Source of the DNA: Zarea fungicola
Taxonomy: Eukaryota > Ascomycota > Sordariomycetes > Hypocreales > Cordycipitaceae
Reading direction: 5' to 3'
DNA: 64,000 bases
Assembly: GCA_900169235.1 (NCBI GenBank)
Contig: FWCC01000041.1
Location: 30,888-94,887 of the forward strand
Part shown: positions 1-11,600 of the stretch, in pieces
How the letters are laid out: the number at the start of each line of letters is the position of its first letter
How positions within the stretch are numbered: position 1 is the first letter of the stretch
Program-made: the position numbers and the translations under genes
The notes under the pieces: generated by a model
Seen by the model: only the letters and a program-made list of their open reading frames with translations
Told to the model about the DNA's origin: nothing
Database searches by the model: none

Positions 1-1804
1 AATGGCATGGGCACGAAGGCGGGTGAGTGTACTGGATGGTGCGGAGGAGGTTGCTGGCACGTAGGGCCGCCTAGTGAAGGGATAAACAGCGCCTCACAGT
101 CAGCAATTGATGACGGGTATAGACTATTGGGTGCATGCTCACATTCGGAACGACTCTGATGGGTGCGACCATGATGAATTGATGAGGTTCAATTACTACG
201 TCTAGTCATTCAGTTGCAAAGGGAATTGTATGCTATGTATTGAATGAAGACAGGTGAGGGGCAACAAGATCGGCTGGGTAGGCACTGGGATGAGCCTCGG
301 GTGTTGCGCCGTACCCCGGATTTAATAGGTGGTGCTTGTCGCGGGGTGAACGGAGCCAGCATCGAGGTGGGCTGTTTCGAAGGCCAGTTCATAGGCCAGG
401 TCTTTTCGCATCAGCAAGCTTCGGATTACTGCTTCTGTGGTTTGGTTTAAATCAGTTCGATTCGATTGATTCGATTCTATTATTAACTATTTTGTTGCTG
501 TCCCTGCATAGCGTTGCAAATCTTGACAAGTAGTTGTTGTTCCCTTGAGCCGCAGTACATGGCCCCAGGCTGTAGCGGTGGCGGGCCGTAGCACCCGTTA
601 TACCCGGCAGGCCAAGTCAATATATCAAAAATCGCCAATATTCTAAAATCGATACACTCATTTATACTGATGAAAGAAATTTGGGCATTTTCCACCACCA
701 TTCCCAACTTTCTAACATTTTCATCTCCGTACTTGTCACCCGCCCCGTCCAGGAGCATCTCGGGTTGCCTACCCTACAAGACAAGCAAACTCTAGCCCTT
801 GCTTTGCTTTACATTTCTGGTAATAAATTTCCTGTGAATGTTTATTGGGGCATATTGGATTCTATGTTTCTCTTGCTCAGATGTTATTATATTATAAAAG
901 TGTGGGTTTTTTGTACTGGGGTGGGTGTGGAATGAGTCACTTTCAACAAGATGCCGTTATAGCCTTATAAGCGAGAGCTCTTTGTATCAAAAAGTATGAG
1001 GAGAGAGCTGATTTTAAAGGAATATAATAACAACAACAACAACAACAACAGCAACAACAATAATAGTATTGAAAGTAGTAGTAAAAGAATTAAGGTATAC
1101 TATAAACAATAAGAAAAATCAATAGCAACTAAAAAGGAGGGGAAAGGGAGAAGGGAAGGTCGGCGATCTTTTATCTGTCGTGGGCGTTGAGTGAGCTATG
1201 AGATTTGGGTTGAATGATTCATTCGCAACGGCTTAGAATTCATGACAATCTGCTGAAAAATAATTATAGAATGGATAAAAGAAAAAGTCCCTGAAAAAAC
1301 TCATGGATACTCGATAACTCTTTTGCCTCAGGCGTTAGGATACCAAGTGAGTTCTGCAGCAAAGAACCTCTTTCGCGCAGTGAAGATCTAAGCGGTAGGA
1401 AACTGATATCCTTGACGAGGAGATACCCAAAAAGGTGGAAAACCACATATAGTGTCAGGAGAACTTCTCACCGGTTGTATCATTGCAGCTGGAGGCATAT
1501 AGTTTCCCAGTTAAACCAGGCTCGCTCGGCCCTCGATTCGGCCGATGCTTCACAACTATCCTCGATTGCAAGGTACTGTACCCGCTGCGTCCGTTAAGTG
1601 ACTCGTCGCCGATAACGAATGACGACGTATACCCGCCACGTTGCCTCCCCCTTCAATTAATCACAGTGAAGTTCTTATAAATTCCAGCAGAATAAAAGCT
1701 CGGCGGAAACTAAAAACTACAATGAATGTTCAAGGCGCTTCCACCGAACACACATCAAAAGTAAATAATACCGGAAATAAGTGCTATAAAGGGTAGCCGT
1801 AGTA
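1..1804. other. intergenic, no gene recognised
   Basis: No reading frame here looks like a real gene on either strand; the short ORFs are low-complexity or lack any family resemblance. The stretch is AT-rich between about 820 and 1290 and contains an AAC trinucleotide run (about 1029-1059). A TGAGTCA sequence, the consensus of bZIP Gcn4/Cpc1-type factors, lies at 933-939, about 0.87 kb ahead of the peptidase gene; its function is untested. The last few hundred bases presumably carry the promoter and 5' UTR of that gene. Confidence 0.5.
1029..1059. repeat. (AAC)n microsatellite
   Basis: A run of AAC triplets interrupted once by AGC in an AT-rich intergenic stretch. It is seen directly in the sequence and lies outside any recognised gene. 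Confidence 0.85.
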
Positions 1805-2995
1805 ATGGCACAAATCGAAGCAAGTACTGGCCGAATGAGGATCCGAGAGGCAATCCCGACACTAGCTATGGGTCAATCGAGGCCTGGAAAACACAATTCC
1901 ATCACAGATGTCCCGGGTGTACTCGTTAATGTCAAGTCCATTCATTCTGAGGACAAGAATGTCAACACGGGAGTGACAACCATTCTACCGCGGAGAGACT
2001 GGCATAAATACAGCAGTTTCGCAGGCGTGTTCCGATTCAACGGGGCCGGGGAGTTGACAGGATCGCACTGGATGGAAGAGACGGGTTTACTAACCTCGCC
2101 AATTGTCCTGACATCTACCAGCTCCGTTGGCGATGCTCTCCGGGGTATCCTCGAGTACTGCCACAGATACCACCTTGATGAGGAAGGTGAAATGCCACTA
2201 TTCATTTTTCCCGTCGTGGGAGAGACATATGATGGGTTTTTGAGTGAGCAAGGGAGGTTTCCTTTGACCCCTCAACATGTCGTCGACAGCATCAACGATG
2301 CAACGTCTGACCCGGTCCCTGAAGGATGCACAGGTGGCGGAACAGGTATGATCTGCCACAGATTCAAGGCTGGCACTGGATCAAGTAGCAGAATTGTGAA
2401 GGGATTCGCTACTTCCGGAAAGGAGGTTAATTACACGGTCGGTGTGCTTGTGCAGGCCAACTATGGCAGCCAAGATACATTTACTGTCGGGGGAGTTCCC
2501 GTCGGCGCCATTCTCAAGAAAGAGAGAGAGGCAGAAGCAGCTCAAAGACAGCGGGTCGACCCTCCAGGAATAGAGCCCAGGAAAGACGGAAGCATCATTA
2601 TTATCGTCGCGACCGATGCGCCACTGCTCCCAGTGCAGCTACAACGATTGGCTAAGCGCGCCACAGTTGGCCTCGCAAAAGTGGGAGGCTATGGAAACAA
2701 TACCTCAGGAGACATTTTCCTGGCCTTTTCCACAGCCAACAAGATTCCCTTCCAACAAGCGTCCATGTCAAGCAGCGCTTCCCGCCAGGTTGATCCTTTC
2801 CAACCACTCCCGATGACAGTGCAGCTAACGGATAACGATTCCATTAACGGACTTTTCGCCGCCGCAGCGGATGCAACTGAAGAAGCTATCTATAATTCAA
2901 TCTTTATGGCGACTACCACAGTTGGATTCAAGGGCAGGAAAGTCGAGGCTCTGGATATTGGAAAGATCAAGGCCATGGTTGAGAAGCGACTGTAA
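1805..2995 (+). CDS. S58-family (DmpA/P1 type) aminopeptidase
   Basis: A single-exon gene for a 396-aa protein of the peptidase S58 family (L-aminopeptidase/D-esterase DmpA, beta-peptidyl aminopeptidases). Family members are made as one chain and cut themselves at a Gly-Ser bond, the Ser becoming the N-terminal nucleophile of the beta subunit. Here the matching site is DGSIIIIVATDAPL, with Gly262-Ser263 predicted as the scissile bond, giving subunits of about 262 and 134 residues. Other family-like segments are ITDVPGVLVN near the N terminus, GCTGGGTGMICH around residue 180, and VLVQANYG before the processing site. The length matches bacterial and fungal members. No signal peptide or membrane segment is seen, so a cytosolic location is likely. 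The start is the first ATG of the open frame. The physiological substrate cannot be told from sequence. Confidence 0.9.
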   Translation: MAQIEASTGRMRIREAIPTLAMGQSRPGKHNSITDVPGVLVNVKSIHSEDKNVNTGVTTILPRRDWHKYSSFAGVFRFNGAGELTGSHWMEETGLLTSPIVLTSTSSVGDALRGILEYCHRYHLDEEGEMPLFIFPVVGETYDGFLSEQGRFPLTPQHVVDSINDATSDPVPEGCTGGGTGMICHRFKAGTGSSSRIVKGFATSGKEVNYTVGVLVQANYGSQDTFTVGGVPVGAILKKEREAEAAQRQRVDPPGIEPRKDGSIIIIVATDAPLLPVQLQRLAKRATVGLAKVGGYGNNTSGDIFLAFSTANKIPFQQASMSSSASRQVDPFQPLPMTVQLTDNDSINGLFAAAADATEEAIYNSIFMATTTVGFKGRKVEALDIGKIKAMVEKRL

Positions 2996-3777
2996 TTTGG
3001 AAGAAACCAAGTGTCTATTTGCTGAAGACGCAACGAGATTGATGTAAGGAAGTTTCTGAGCGTAACGAATGCTAATTAAAGTGTCAATATCAACTCGAAA
3101 TCGGGGTTTCTCGTAAATTCTGCCGCAATGTCCACGTGTTTTGAGGCATAACTGTTTGTGAAGCAGGAGCAAGCCGTTTCAGCCAACGTGTAATAATATG
3201 TTCTTGCAAATCAGATTATCGGGAGACGGAATGCATATGCCCGTGATATTTTGTAAGCGTTGCGCATCTGCCTGAAATGCTGCGTAGCTTGTACTCTTGC
3301 TGCTTTTCGAACTCAATGCAGACTGCGACAACACTTGATAGTAGGCTACTTGAAGTGGAAATTATATATGTGTAGTGAGATGCAAATACAACTTATTCAA
3401 GGCAGTAAAAGACTGCAGAGCTATAATAGTGTAGAAAAGCCCCAATCAAGGGCTAATAATAGATATTTGTATTATTTTCGGCCAGTAATGTACATTAATA
3501 TGACGGCTTCGCTTGCCCCGGTCTAACAAGCACCCTACGTGGTGGTACAGAACTCATGCACCACTTCGCCCACTGAAGCTTCGGACAGCTGCAGATCGTC
3601 AACTAAAAGTGACCCACCACGACTCTGCTGCACTCCTGAACACCAGCCAGCGACAACACTCCTGCCAACCTCCAAACAACTATTCCCAACATCACACCTC
3701 GTGCCGCCGCCGGCTGCACCAGTATGCTGTGGCATTGCTTCCTCGCCTCTGCTTCATGATAAATTTAGTACCTAGAA
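2996..3777. other. intergenic, peptidase 3' flank and SEC3 promoter
   Basis: About 780 bases without a supportable gene. The first part is AT-rich 3' flank of the peptidase gene. The last 250 bases are C-rich with CCACC and CAACA runs, as is common in fungal 5' UTRs, and lead to the SEC3 start. Short ORFs here overlap on both strands and look like chance. Confidence 0.5.
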
Positions 3778-6700
3778 ATGGACCGCGCAAATGGAACCGG
3801 CCTTGGCGCGGCTGCCAGCAGGGCCGAGAGATTCGAGGATGAGAAGCGTCGCATCATTGAGAGCTGCTTCAACAAGAAAGACCCCGATGGCTCGAGTAAG
3901 CTCCCAACCCTAGCGGCGAGACATAGACGCAGCAGGGACGAGTGCGCCGATCGACTGCTTTCAAACCCGCTAACCTTCCGTTTCTCTTTGTAGTGATCGA
4001 GACATACATCACACACATTAAAATCACAGAGTACTCGACGCACCCTACCTCTCCTCCGCCTCCCCAAGCTCGAACGCCAGCGTCCGAAAAGCCGCGAGTC
4101 ATTATTGTTGCTGTCCGCCAATCCGGCAGAGTCCGTATGCATAAATCGAAAGAAAACGCCAACGGTACATTCTCAATCGGCAAGACCTGGAACCTCGATG
4201 ATCTCACCCATATCGAATCATACACTGCGCCCCAGGTCAATTCAGACCTGCGGGATTGGGCTGGAGAGACTGGCTTTACAGTGACGCTGGGTAAACAATA
4301 TTACTGGCAGGCTCAGACAGACAAAGAGAAGAAGTTTTTCGTCGCCAGCCTGATCAAAATCTATACCAAATACACCGGCGGAAAAATCCCCGAACTCTCT
4401 GGCTTTGACCAGAAGGAACATGACCAAGTCATTGGAGCTGGTAGGCGACAGGGACCACCGCCTCCTAGGCCATCCGCACCTCCAGTGTCCCAAGTCACCC
4501 CAGGACAAGACTCGGCGCCTTCATCGGTCACATCCACCCCGTCTGCTATACCACGCCAAGCAACGCCAGACTCCTCTAGGTTCCAGAAGGTCCCAGCTGC
4601 CCTCCGACCACCTCTCAACGGGGCCAACTCACCCTCTGGCAGCTTTGAGTCCTCATTCTCGCGAGGACCAACTGATCGACCGCCTCCACCTCGATGGACT
4701 GCACAAAATAACCGAAGCCAGGACTCGTTTGCCACGTCCATCTCCGTCTCAGCAAGAAGCGATGATGCAGCTAGCCAACCTCCGAGGTCGCGCAATGGCC
4801 CGGCTGTTCCTAGCATACCAGGAAGGTTTGGGGAGCCCCGAGACGAACCGGAGCAAGTACCTGCTGTGCTACAGCCAGGTGTGGCTCCTTCTGGTGGTCC
4901 CCCTCCAGAACGACGCCGACCACCGATGGATCCATCTCGGCCGATGGACAGAGACGTTGTACCGCCGCCACTAAATAGCCCGACGGCGAAACGGGAACCG
5001 GTTTTGCCCCCCCCTAGAAGCAGTGAACGAAGCTCACCCATGAAAGCTGGCGGAGGCAAGGATGCTGAAGGGGATTCTTCACCAGAGGTAGCCAAGCCTC
5101 GCGGCATAACGCCTCCTGTGATGACCCAGGTGAAGAGTGAAACTGGTTCTGTCTCCCAGGGGCAGGAAACAGTGCCATCACCCCCGCCAGTTCCTGAAGA
5201 ACCCGCAGAAGAGTCACGGCCAGGCCTGGGACCCATGATCAAGTCGAAGAAATCGAAAGGAGAGATTGCTGGCGTATTTTGGAAAGCTGCACATGCCGCC
5301 AATGCTGCATCGGCCTTTAAGCCACGCCCCGGTGGTGCAATAGAACGGCTCCGAATGGCCCAAGCGAAGACCACAGATGGCCCTGACGGCATCACCAGCG
5401 TCGTTCCAGCACCCCCAAGACCAGTATCACGAGATAAACGACCAGAGACACCAGAACCGGCGGCACCAGTGGCGCCGGTGGTAGCCACGGTAGAAACAGT
5501 GGCACCCGCTGCCTTACCTGCAACGGCTGCTTCCTCGCCGCCGGCAAAAACCCCTGTTCCGCTGCCCGAAGTTACAATCACGACATTGCCTGTCCCGGTA
5601 CCTGCAATCCCGCAGGTCAAAAAAGAGGGCCCGAGTGAGGTAACCATTAAGAAAGCAGAAGAGGCGGCCAAGGAGAAAGCAGCCCGAGCGGCTGCTGCTG
5701 GAAATGACTCCAGATATCTCCAAGCACTCGGCATCGATTCTTCGCTGCTAGATGGGAGAAGTCAGGAGTTTGGCAAGTGGCTAGATTATTTTGGATGGGT
5801 ACCTGGCGACAAAATGCGGTCGCGAAATATTGACGAACTGAAAGTCGACATAGACAGGGAACTCAACAAGGCGCAAGCTGGTGGCTGGCTTGCTCGCTTC
5901 CGTGAAGAAGATGAACGAGTAGATGCCATCAAAGAAGGTGTTAATCTTGCCATAGCTGAGTGCGAGGAGCTCGATAATCTCCTGACTCTCTACTCGGTAG
6001 AGCTTTCGGTATGATTGATTTACCTGTGACATATTAACACCTCTGGAACTGAAAACTAACCTGTTATAGACACTATCAGATGATATTGCGTACATTGAAG
6101 CGCAGGGTCAAGGTCTTCAGGTGCAAACGGCCAACCAAAAGCTACTAAAAAAAGAGCTTGAGTCTCTTCTCGAGACATGCGCTATAACAAGCAACGACCT
6201 TGAAGCATTACAGCTTGCACCGTTGGACAATATGCGTGGTCTGGAAGACGTAGAGTCAGCACTTGTGGTTCTTTACAAGGCGATGCTAAAAATTGACCCT
6301 ACACTTGGAGAAAATGAGCTTGCGAATACCACCGACATCCGCATTGACCAAGACCAGGCCACTGGCCTCAATAGCAACTATGGACAAATGCGTATTGTAC
6401 AGGAGAAAAAGCAAATGTACTTGCAGGAAAGTGGCCTATTCATGCGACGACTTGTCGAGTTCATGGCGAGACAATTTGAAGAAGCCTATTCAGAGACTAA
6501 GCGCACCCTGGATGGTGCTTTATCCAAAAAGGTCGATACCAGTAACCACGATGCTGGAAGAGATTTACTTTGGAAATACAGTCCACTCATGCTGTATGCC
6601 AGAGATGCTGACCTCCAAAACTGGAACCGGCTTCTTCAAATATATCAAGACAAGAGTCAGCCCTTGTACAAGACCGAATTTCAAAGCGTCATCACTAACT

Positions 6701-8115
6701 GGCGTAAGAATGCCAGGAAGATGACAGGCGACGAGTCTGAGATGCTCTTCACATCACAGGTCGAAAAACAGCAAGAAGGCGTTGCCACAACAGCACGAAA
6801 GCTAACAGTTAAGCGGAGCCAAACATTGGCGAGAGCGCTGCGATCGCCCCTCGCTGACGGAAGTGCGCGCGCGACTGAGAAGACTGGAGGAGATAGCCGC
6901 GCGCTACCATTTGAAGTCTTTGGCTCGGTTCTGGACGATCTCTTGCCACTCGTTGAAATGGAACAGAATTTCATCATTGATTTCTTCCACGCGACGACGT
7001 TAGAGCAGTCTGACTTCCCAGATGCCGTGGTAGCTAGTAGTCCTCGAAATCGCCGAGGTGGTGATTTGAAGCGACGTCGCCTCATGGAGCCAGACCGCGA
7101 GCTGGCTCGTCGTGTTACACGCTCCATGGAGGTTATTTTCACATTTTTGGAGCCGGAAATCCAACGTCTGATGGAGTGGGTTCTGGGACAATTTCCACTT
7201 CAAGGAGCAGGTGTACTTGCCGTCCTCGAAAAGAAGATCTCCGAAATCAGCCAGTCAAATCAGGATTACCTGAACACGACACTCCAGAAACTGCATGATT
7301 CACTTGAAGGTCGCTTCACTAAGTTTGTTGATGACCAGATTCGTGCTATCGAGGAAACCAAGGTCAAAATCAATAAGCGCAAGGGTGTCATCTCGTTTAT
7401 TCGTGTTTTTCCGACGTTCCTTACTGCTGTCGAAAATATGATTGACGGATCTGACCCGAACTTGCCTCTACGACGCATGATTGACCGCGAGTATGACCGT
7501 ATTTTGAAGTCAATGTTTGATTCACTAATGGTAATTGCGCGTGAGAACCCTACCGGTGGCGTCGCCGCAAGCACATCAGATCCGGAAGGAAAGGAGGCCC
7601 TCAACTTTCATATTCTGTTGATCGAGAACATGAACCATTTCCTAGAGGAGACAGAATCTCGTGGCTTGCATGTCTTGGAAGACTGGAAGGAACAAGCCAA
7701 CAATGAGTACCATGAGCATATGGAACTCTACCTCAACGCTGTGATGCGACGGCCGCTGGGCAAGCTTCTGGATCACCTTGAAAACATTGAGGCACAGATC
7801 CAGTCTGGCAAGTCCCCCACGGCTATTGCCAGGCAGCCATCCAACAGTCAGGCCGTCTTTGCCAAGGTGCTTGGTCTCTACGATGCTAAAGATCTTCGCA
7901 AAGGCATAGAGGCCCTGCGCAAACGTGTCGAGAAACACTTTGGTGATGCTGATGAGCCAGCACTTAGCCGCGGCCTCGTTGCCAAGGTGCTGGCTGAATG
8001 TGAAAATTACTATGGCAAGGTTGAGACGAGGATTGGAAGTGTAACGACGAATGTTTACGGAGGTGATGTCCCTTTTGAATGGCCAAGAGCGGAAGTCAAG
8101 GCTGCCTTCCGATGA
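3778..8115 (+). CDS. SEC3: exocyst complex subunit Sec3
   Basis: A three-exon gene (3778-3895, 3994-6008, 6070-8115) for a predicted 1392-aa protein. Sec3 is the exocyst subunit that marks sites of exocytosis at the plasma membrane by binding PI(4,5)P2 and Rho GTPases through an N-terminal PH-like domain; in filamentous fungi this means growing tips. The PH-like domain is about residues 40-170 (it includes IETYITHIKI and FFVASLIKIYTKYT). A long proline-rich, probably disordered region follows to about residue 600, then an exocyst-type helical C-terminal part including a coiled coil. Intron 1 ends in CTCTTTGTAG and joins the frame at ATG ATC GAG; intron 2 is GTATGA...TTATAG, phase 0, so the two long reading frames are one gene. 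A 457-codon antisense ORF in the proline-rich part is a shadow. Confidence 0.93.
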
Positions 8116-8696
8116 GAACAATGATTCAAAGATAGGTTTTACGTGACTGAAGCTATACCGAACGACTGGTGAAGAAGATGGGCGGGGAGCGTTTGAATCT
8201 AGGGGATTTTTTCTTGCGTGTACGACTATGGGCATTTGGGAGCCTTGAAAAGGGTTGATGGATGAAAGAAGCTTGCAGGTATTAGGCCAGTCTCTTTTTG
8301 GTAGTAGGAGCATTATCATTACCGGCCAAAAAAATCGACTTTGTGTTTCAAAATTCAATCAAGAGTTTGTAGCAAATTCAAAAAACTGTCGGAAGAAATT
8401 GAGTGGTACACAGAAATCGCTACTTCCAAGCAGTCGCACAAATGACAAATGGCGGAAACCATTAAGTGGACGCGCCACAGAACGCGGTCAACGCGTCCAC
8501 TTACAACATACTCCACCAGCTTTACCAAATCGCGAACCATTACACTGGTGCTCATTGAATTGACAAGACAGAATCCAGTTGGGCTAAGCTGTAATATGTT
8601 TTCGAGAAATGATGTTTGACGCTGTGCTAATTTTGGCCCACAGATAAGACCTTGCCCTTGCACTGTTTGCCGGGACAAGAGCCCACCGGTGGGATC
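8116..8696. other. intergenic, promoter of the 8697 gene
   Basis: About 580 bases between SEC3 and the next gene on the same strand. The left part is 3' flank of SEC3. The centre carries an inverted repeat with three ACGCG cores, listed separately. No gene is seen here. Confidence 0.6.
8464..8502. promoter_or_regulatory. inverted repeat with ACGCG (MCB-like) cluster
   Basis: A perfect 11-bp inverted repeat, AAGTGGACGCG (8464-8474) and CGCGTCCACTT (8492-8502), separated by 17 bases that hold a further ACGCG (8482-8486). The right arm overlaps a full MluI cell-cycle box ACGCGT (8491-8496). In yeasts ACGCGT/ACGCGN is bound by MBF (Mbp1/Swi6; Res1/Res2-Cdc10), which drives G1/S genes for DNA replication and repair. 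The cluster sits about 200 bases ahead of the ATG at 8697, a normal promoter distance. Binding itself is inferred. Confidence 0.55.
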
Positions 8697-11600
8697 ATGA
8701 CACCACGAACGAGATCCGGTGGCGTTGCTCCTCCAACCTCTAGCATCATATATAAAACATCCCCAAAGCTTAAACAGGTACAATTTCCGGCTCGAAGAAA
8801 GACAGTACGCACATATGGGCGGCGAGGCCGCAGAAGAGACGGCAGCGTTGACAAAAGAGACGGCGAGGATGACAGCAGCGCACTCACGACAGCAGCGCTG
8901 AAACAAAAGACTTTGACACAATACGACTTTGCGCCTAGCTTCAACGAAGACAGTGTAGTGGAGTTATCCGATGCCAGCGATGCCGAAATGGTCGACGACA
9001 TTGGCGATTCAGATGAAGCCGAGAAGGAGAATACCAGTCCAAACATTCAGAAAGCATCAACGCGCAAACGCACTGCACCACAACAACCGCGAAAGCAAAA
9101 CAAGACAGACGAGGGTGAGGAGTCGCGCGTACAAGGTACAGAACCCGAAAGTGATGGTCAAGATGATAAGGAAGACGGCCATAAGAGGAGAAAGCGCCGC
9201 CATAGCCTGGAATCTGCGAATGGGACGAAGACAAGGAGGAGGCGCACCCTCGGGGAGGAACACCGGATGAGTAGCATGAGGAAGAGCAAGAACTCACGGC
9301 GGAGGAGGACGCTGGGTGACTCACCTGTTATGACTACGTCGTCAAGGTCCTCTCGGTATCATACACAGACCTTGACACAGTTCATTGGCCGAACGACCTC
9401 CTTTGTTGCTGACTCGGAGGATGATGGAGACCTCGGCAATATGGAAAATGACGGCTTCTTGGAATGGCTAGGTGATTCCGAGCCACAAACGCCGAGCAAG
9501 GCTATACGGACAAGCAAACAGGATTCAATCCTTACTGTGGGTGCTGGCACCACTGCTACTGCCGCGGTTACAACCATCACAGCAGACCATAGCCCATCAC
9601 CCTATCGCCGAACTAGAAGAAAGCTGGATGTGCCGCTGGTAGAGCAGCCCCGAGAAGAGTCGGTGGTGCCACAGACCCCTGCTAAGACTCTACGATTTGA
9701 TGTGCCTCCCTCTGCCCGGCACATTTCTCCGTCCCCATCACGGATCGCAGCCGTTTATGGAGCTCCTAGTCAATCTAGATCACCGTCTTCCAAACGATGT
9801 GGGAAGATGAGCAGCCCTCTAAAGCCACCCACAGAATTGATGGGGAGGCCGGCAGAACTTCTCAGCCCTGCAACCAAGAAGCCAGCCCTGGTAATTCAGG
9901 ATTCGTATGCCACCGAAGGATGGAGTTCAGTGGGAGGCACACAGGCGCGCCAGTATACACCATCGCAGACGCAAACCGAGGTCTTTAGCACGCCGGCTGA
10001 GGAAATGGTGACGAATAAGGAGGCGGCAGTTACGCAAACACCAATAAAGGAAAGTAGGCTGCAGGACCGACGAAACCTACCGCCTGCGCCAACGCAAACT
10101 CAAGATGGTTACACTGACCAAGAGTTCTTTGGTGCCGTCTCCCAGATTGCCCAAGACAGTACTGCAGCAAGCCAGCAGGAGCAAGAGCAGGGCCAGAAGG
10201 AAGAAGACAGGCAACAGCAACCGCTTACGTCAAAATCCAAGACCCAAAAATCACGACGAACTTCTGTTATGCGTGAGATTCCAGACTCGGATGGCGAGGA
10301 GGGTGACTTCAACACTGAAAGCGACGCCAACGAAGATGAAGATGACGCAGAGGAGTCTCGATTCGCGGCCGGGGCAGAAACGCAGCTTCTCATGGATCAA
10401 CTGCACTCCAGCGTTCGCAAAGGGAGCGGGATGCTGCAGGTCAGGAATGCTACCTCGTCATCTGTCACATCACCACATCCACCACCTCTTCTCTCAAGTC
10501 CTGGGGCCGCGTCACCTAGCTCTGCAATTACATCACAGTCCGTACCATCATCGTCTACGAAAGCTGCCTTCAGCCAGAAACAGAAACAGCGTCAGAGGGG
10601 GCAGCAAACGCCTCAACAAAAGACAAAAACTGGCATCATTACCAACGATATTCCCATCGACTACCAAGGCACACCTCTACGGCGCCCGCTGCATCACCAA
10701 GAGCCGGTCGATACCCAGGGCGTCCCGCTAGAATCACAACGTGTCCCCGTCGCTACACTACAGGGCTTCACTCCGGCCACGCCCCGCACCGACATCCTCT
10801 TGCCTCTCTCGCGCCGCACGCTCACAAACCTACTCTCTGGACACCAAGATGCCATTGTTCTGCCCTTCAAGGTGCCCTTGCAGGTTGTCCGCTTCTGGCT
10901 GATCCACGATGGACTGCTTCGCCATCTCGCCTGTGTATCTACACCCGAGAACAACATTTCCAGTGGTGGTCGCTCCGAAAGCAGGTATAATCCAAAGCAG
11001 GAAAATGGCCGTGGCGGCCAGGGCACATGGACCTATGCCATCAGCCAGGTATATGAGCTCAATAATGCCGTGACTGAGGCTGACATGCGCGATGAAGACT
11101 GGATTCATGGCCAAGTCATGCGGTACTCGTATTTCCCGCCTGCTATTGTCAACCAGCTCCTCTGGAACCTGCGACAGGCTCTCTTCGCTACTGAACACGA
11201 TGCAGAGCATGCAGCTACTGCTACCCCTGCGGCAGCAGCGGCAGGCATAATTGCGTTCTCTTCGTCTCCGCAGCAGCAGCAGCGGCAGCAAACGTCATCA
11301 AAGAAATCAACGCCACGTGTTAATAGCCAACGAGGCAATCTTGAAAGCTCACCATCTCGGGCGACACGTCCGCCTCCGCCGTCGACGATGCCCGCGCCGC
11401 CACCGCCGAAGCGGCACAGTCGCATGAGTAAGAGTCACACACAGCTGCATTTCGTCCGCCCTTCACAGGCCACAACCGTGTCACAAGCATCTTCAGTCGC
11501 AGACATCCCCGGGTCGCCTGGCATCGTAATACCGGGAACAGCGGCAGCGGCAGCCGTGCTTCATCATCGGCTGAATCTAGACGAATCATCAGAGAGTCTC

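Noticed and set aside
1029..1059. CRISPR-like array
   Set aside because: Simple trinucleotide microsatellite without spacers; eukaryotic context.
4361..5734. 457-codon ORF antisense to SEC3
   Set aside because: It lies opposite the proline-rich part of SEC3; its Gly/Ala/Ser-rich sequence is what the complement of Pro/Ala/Thr codons gives. No domain, and the sense strand is certain.
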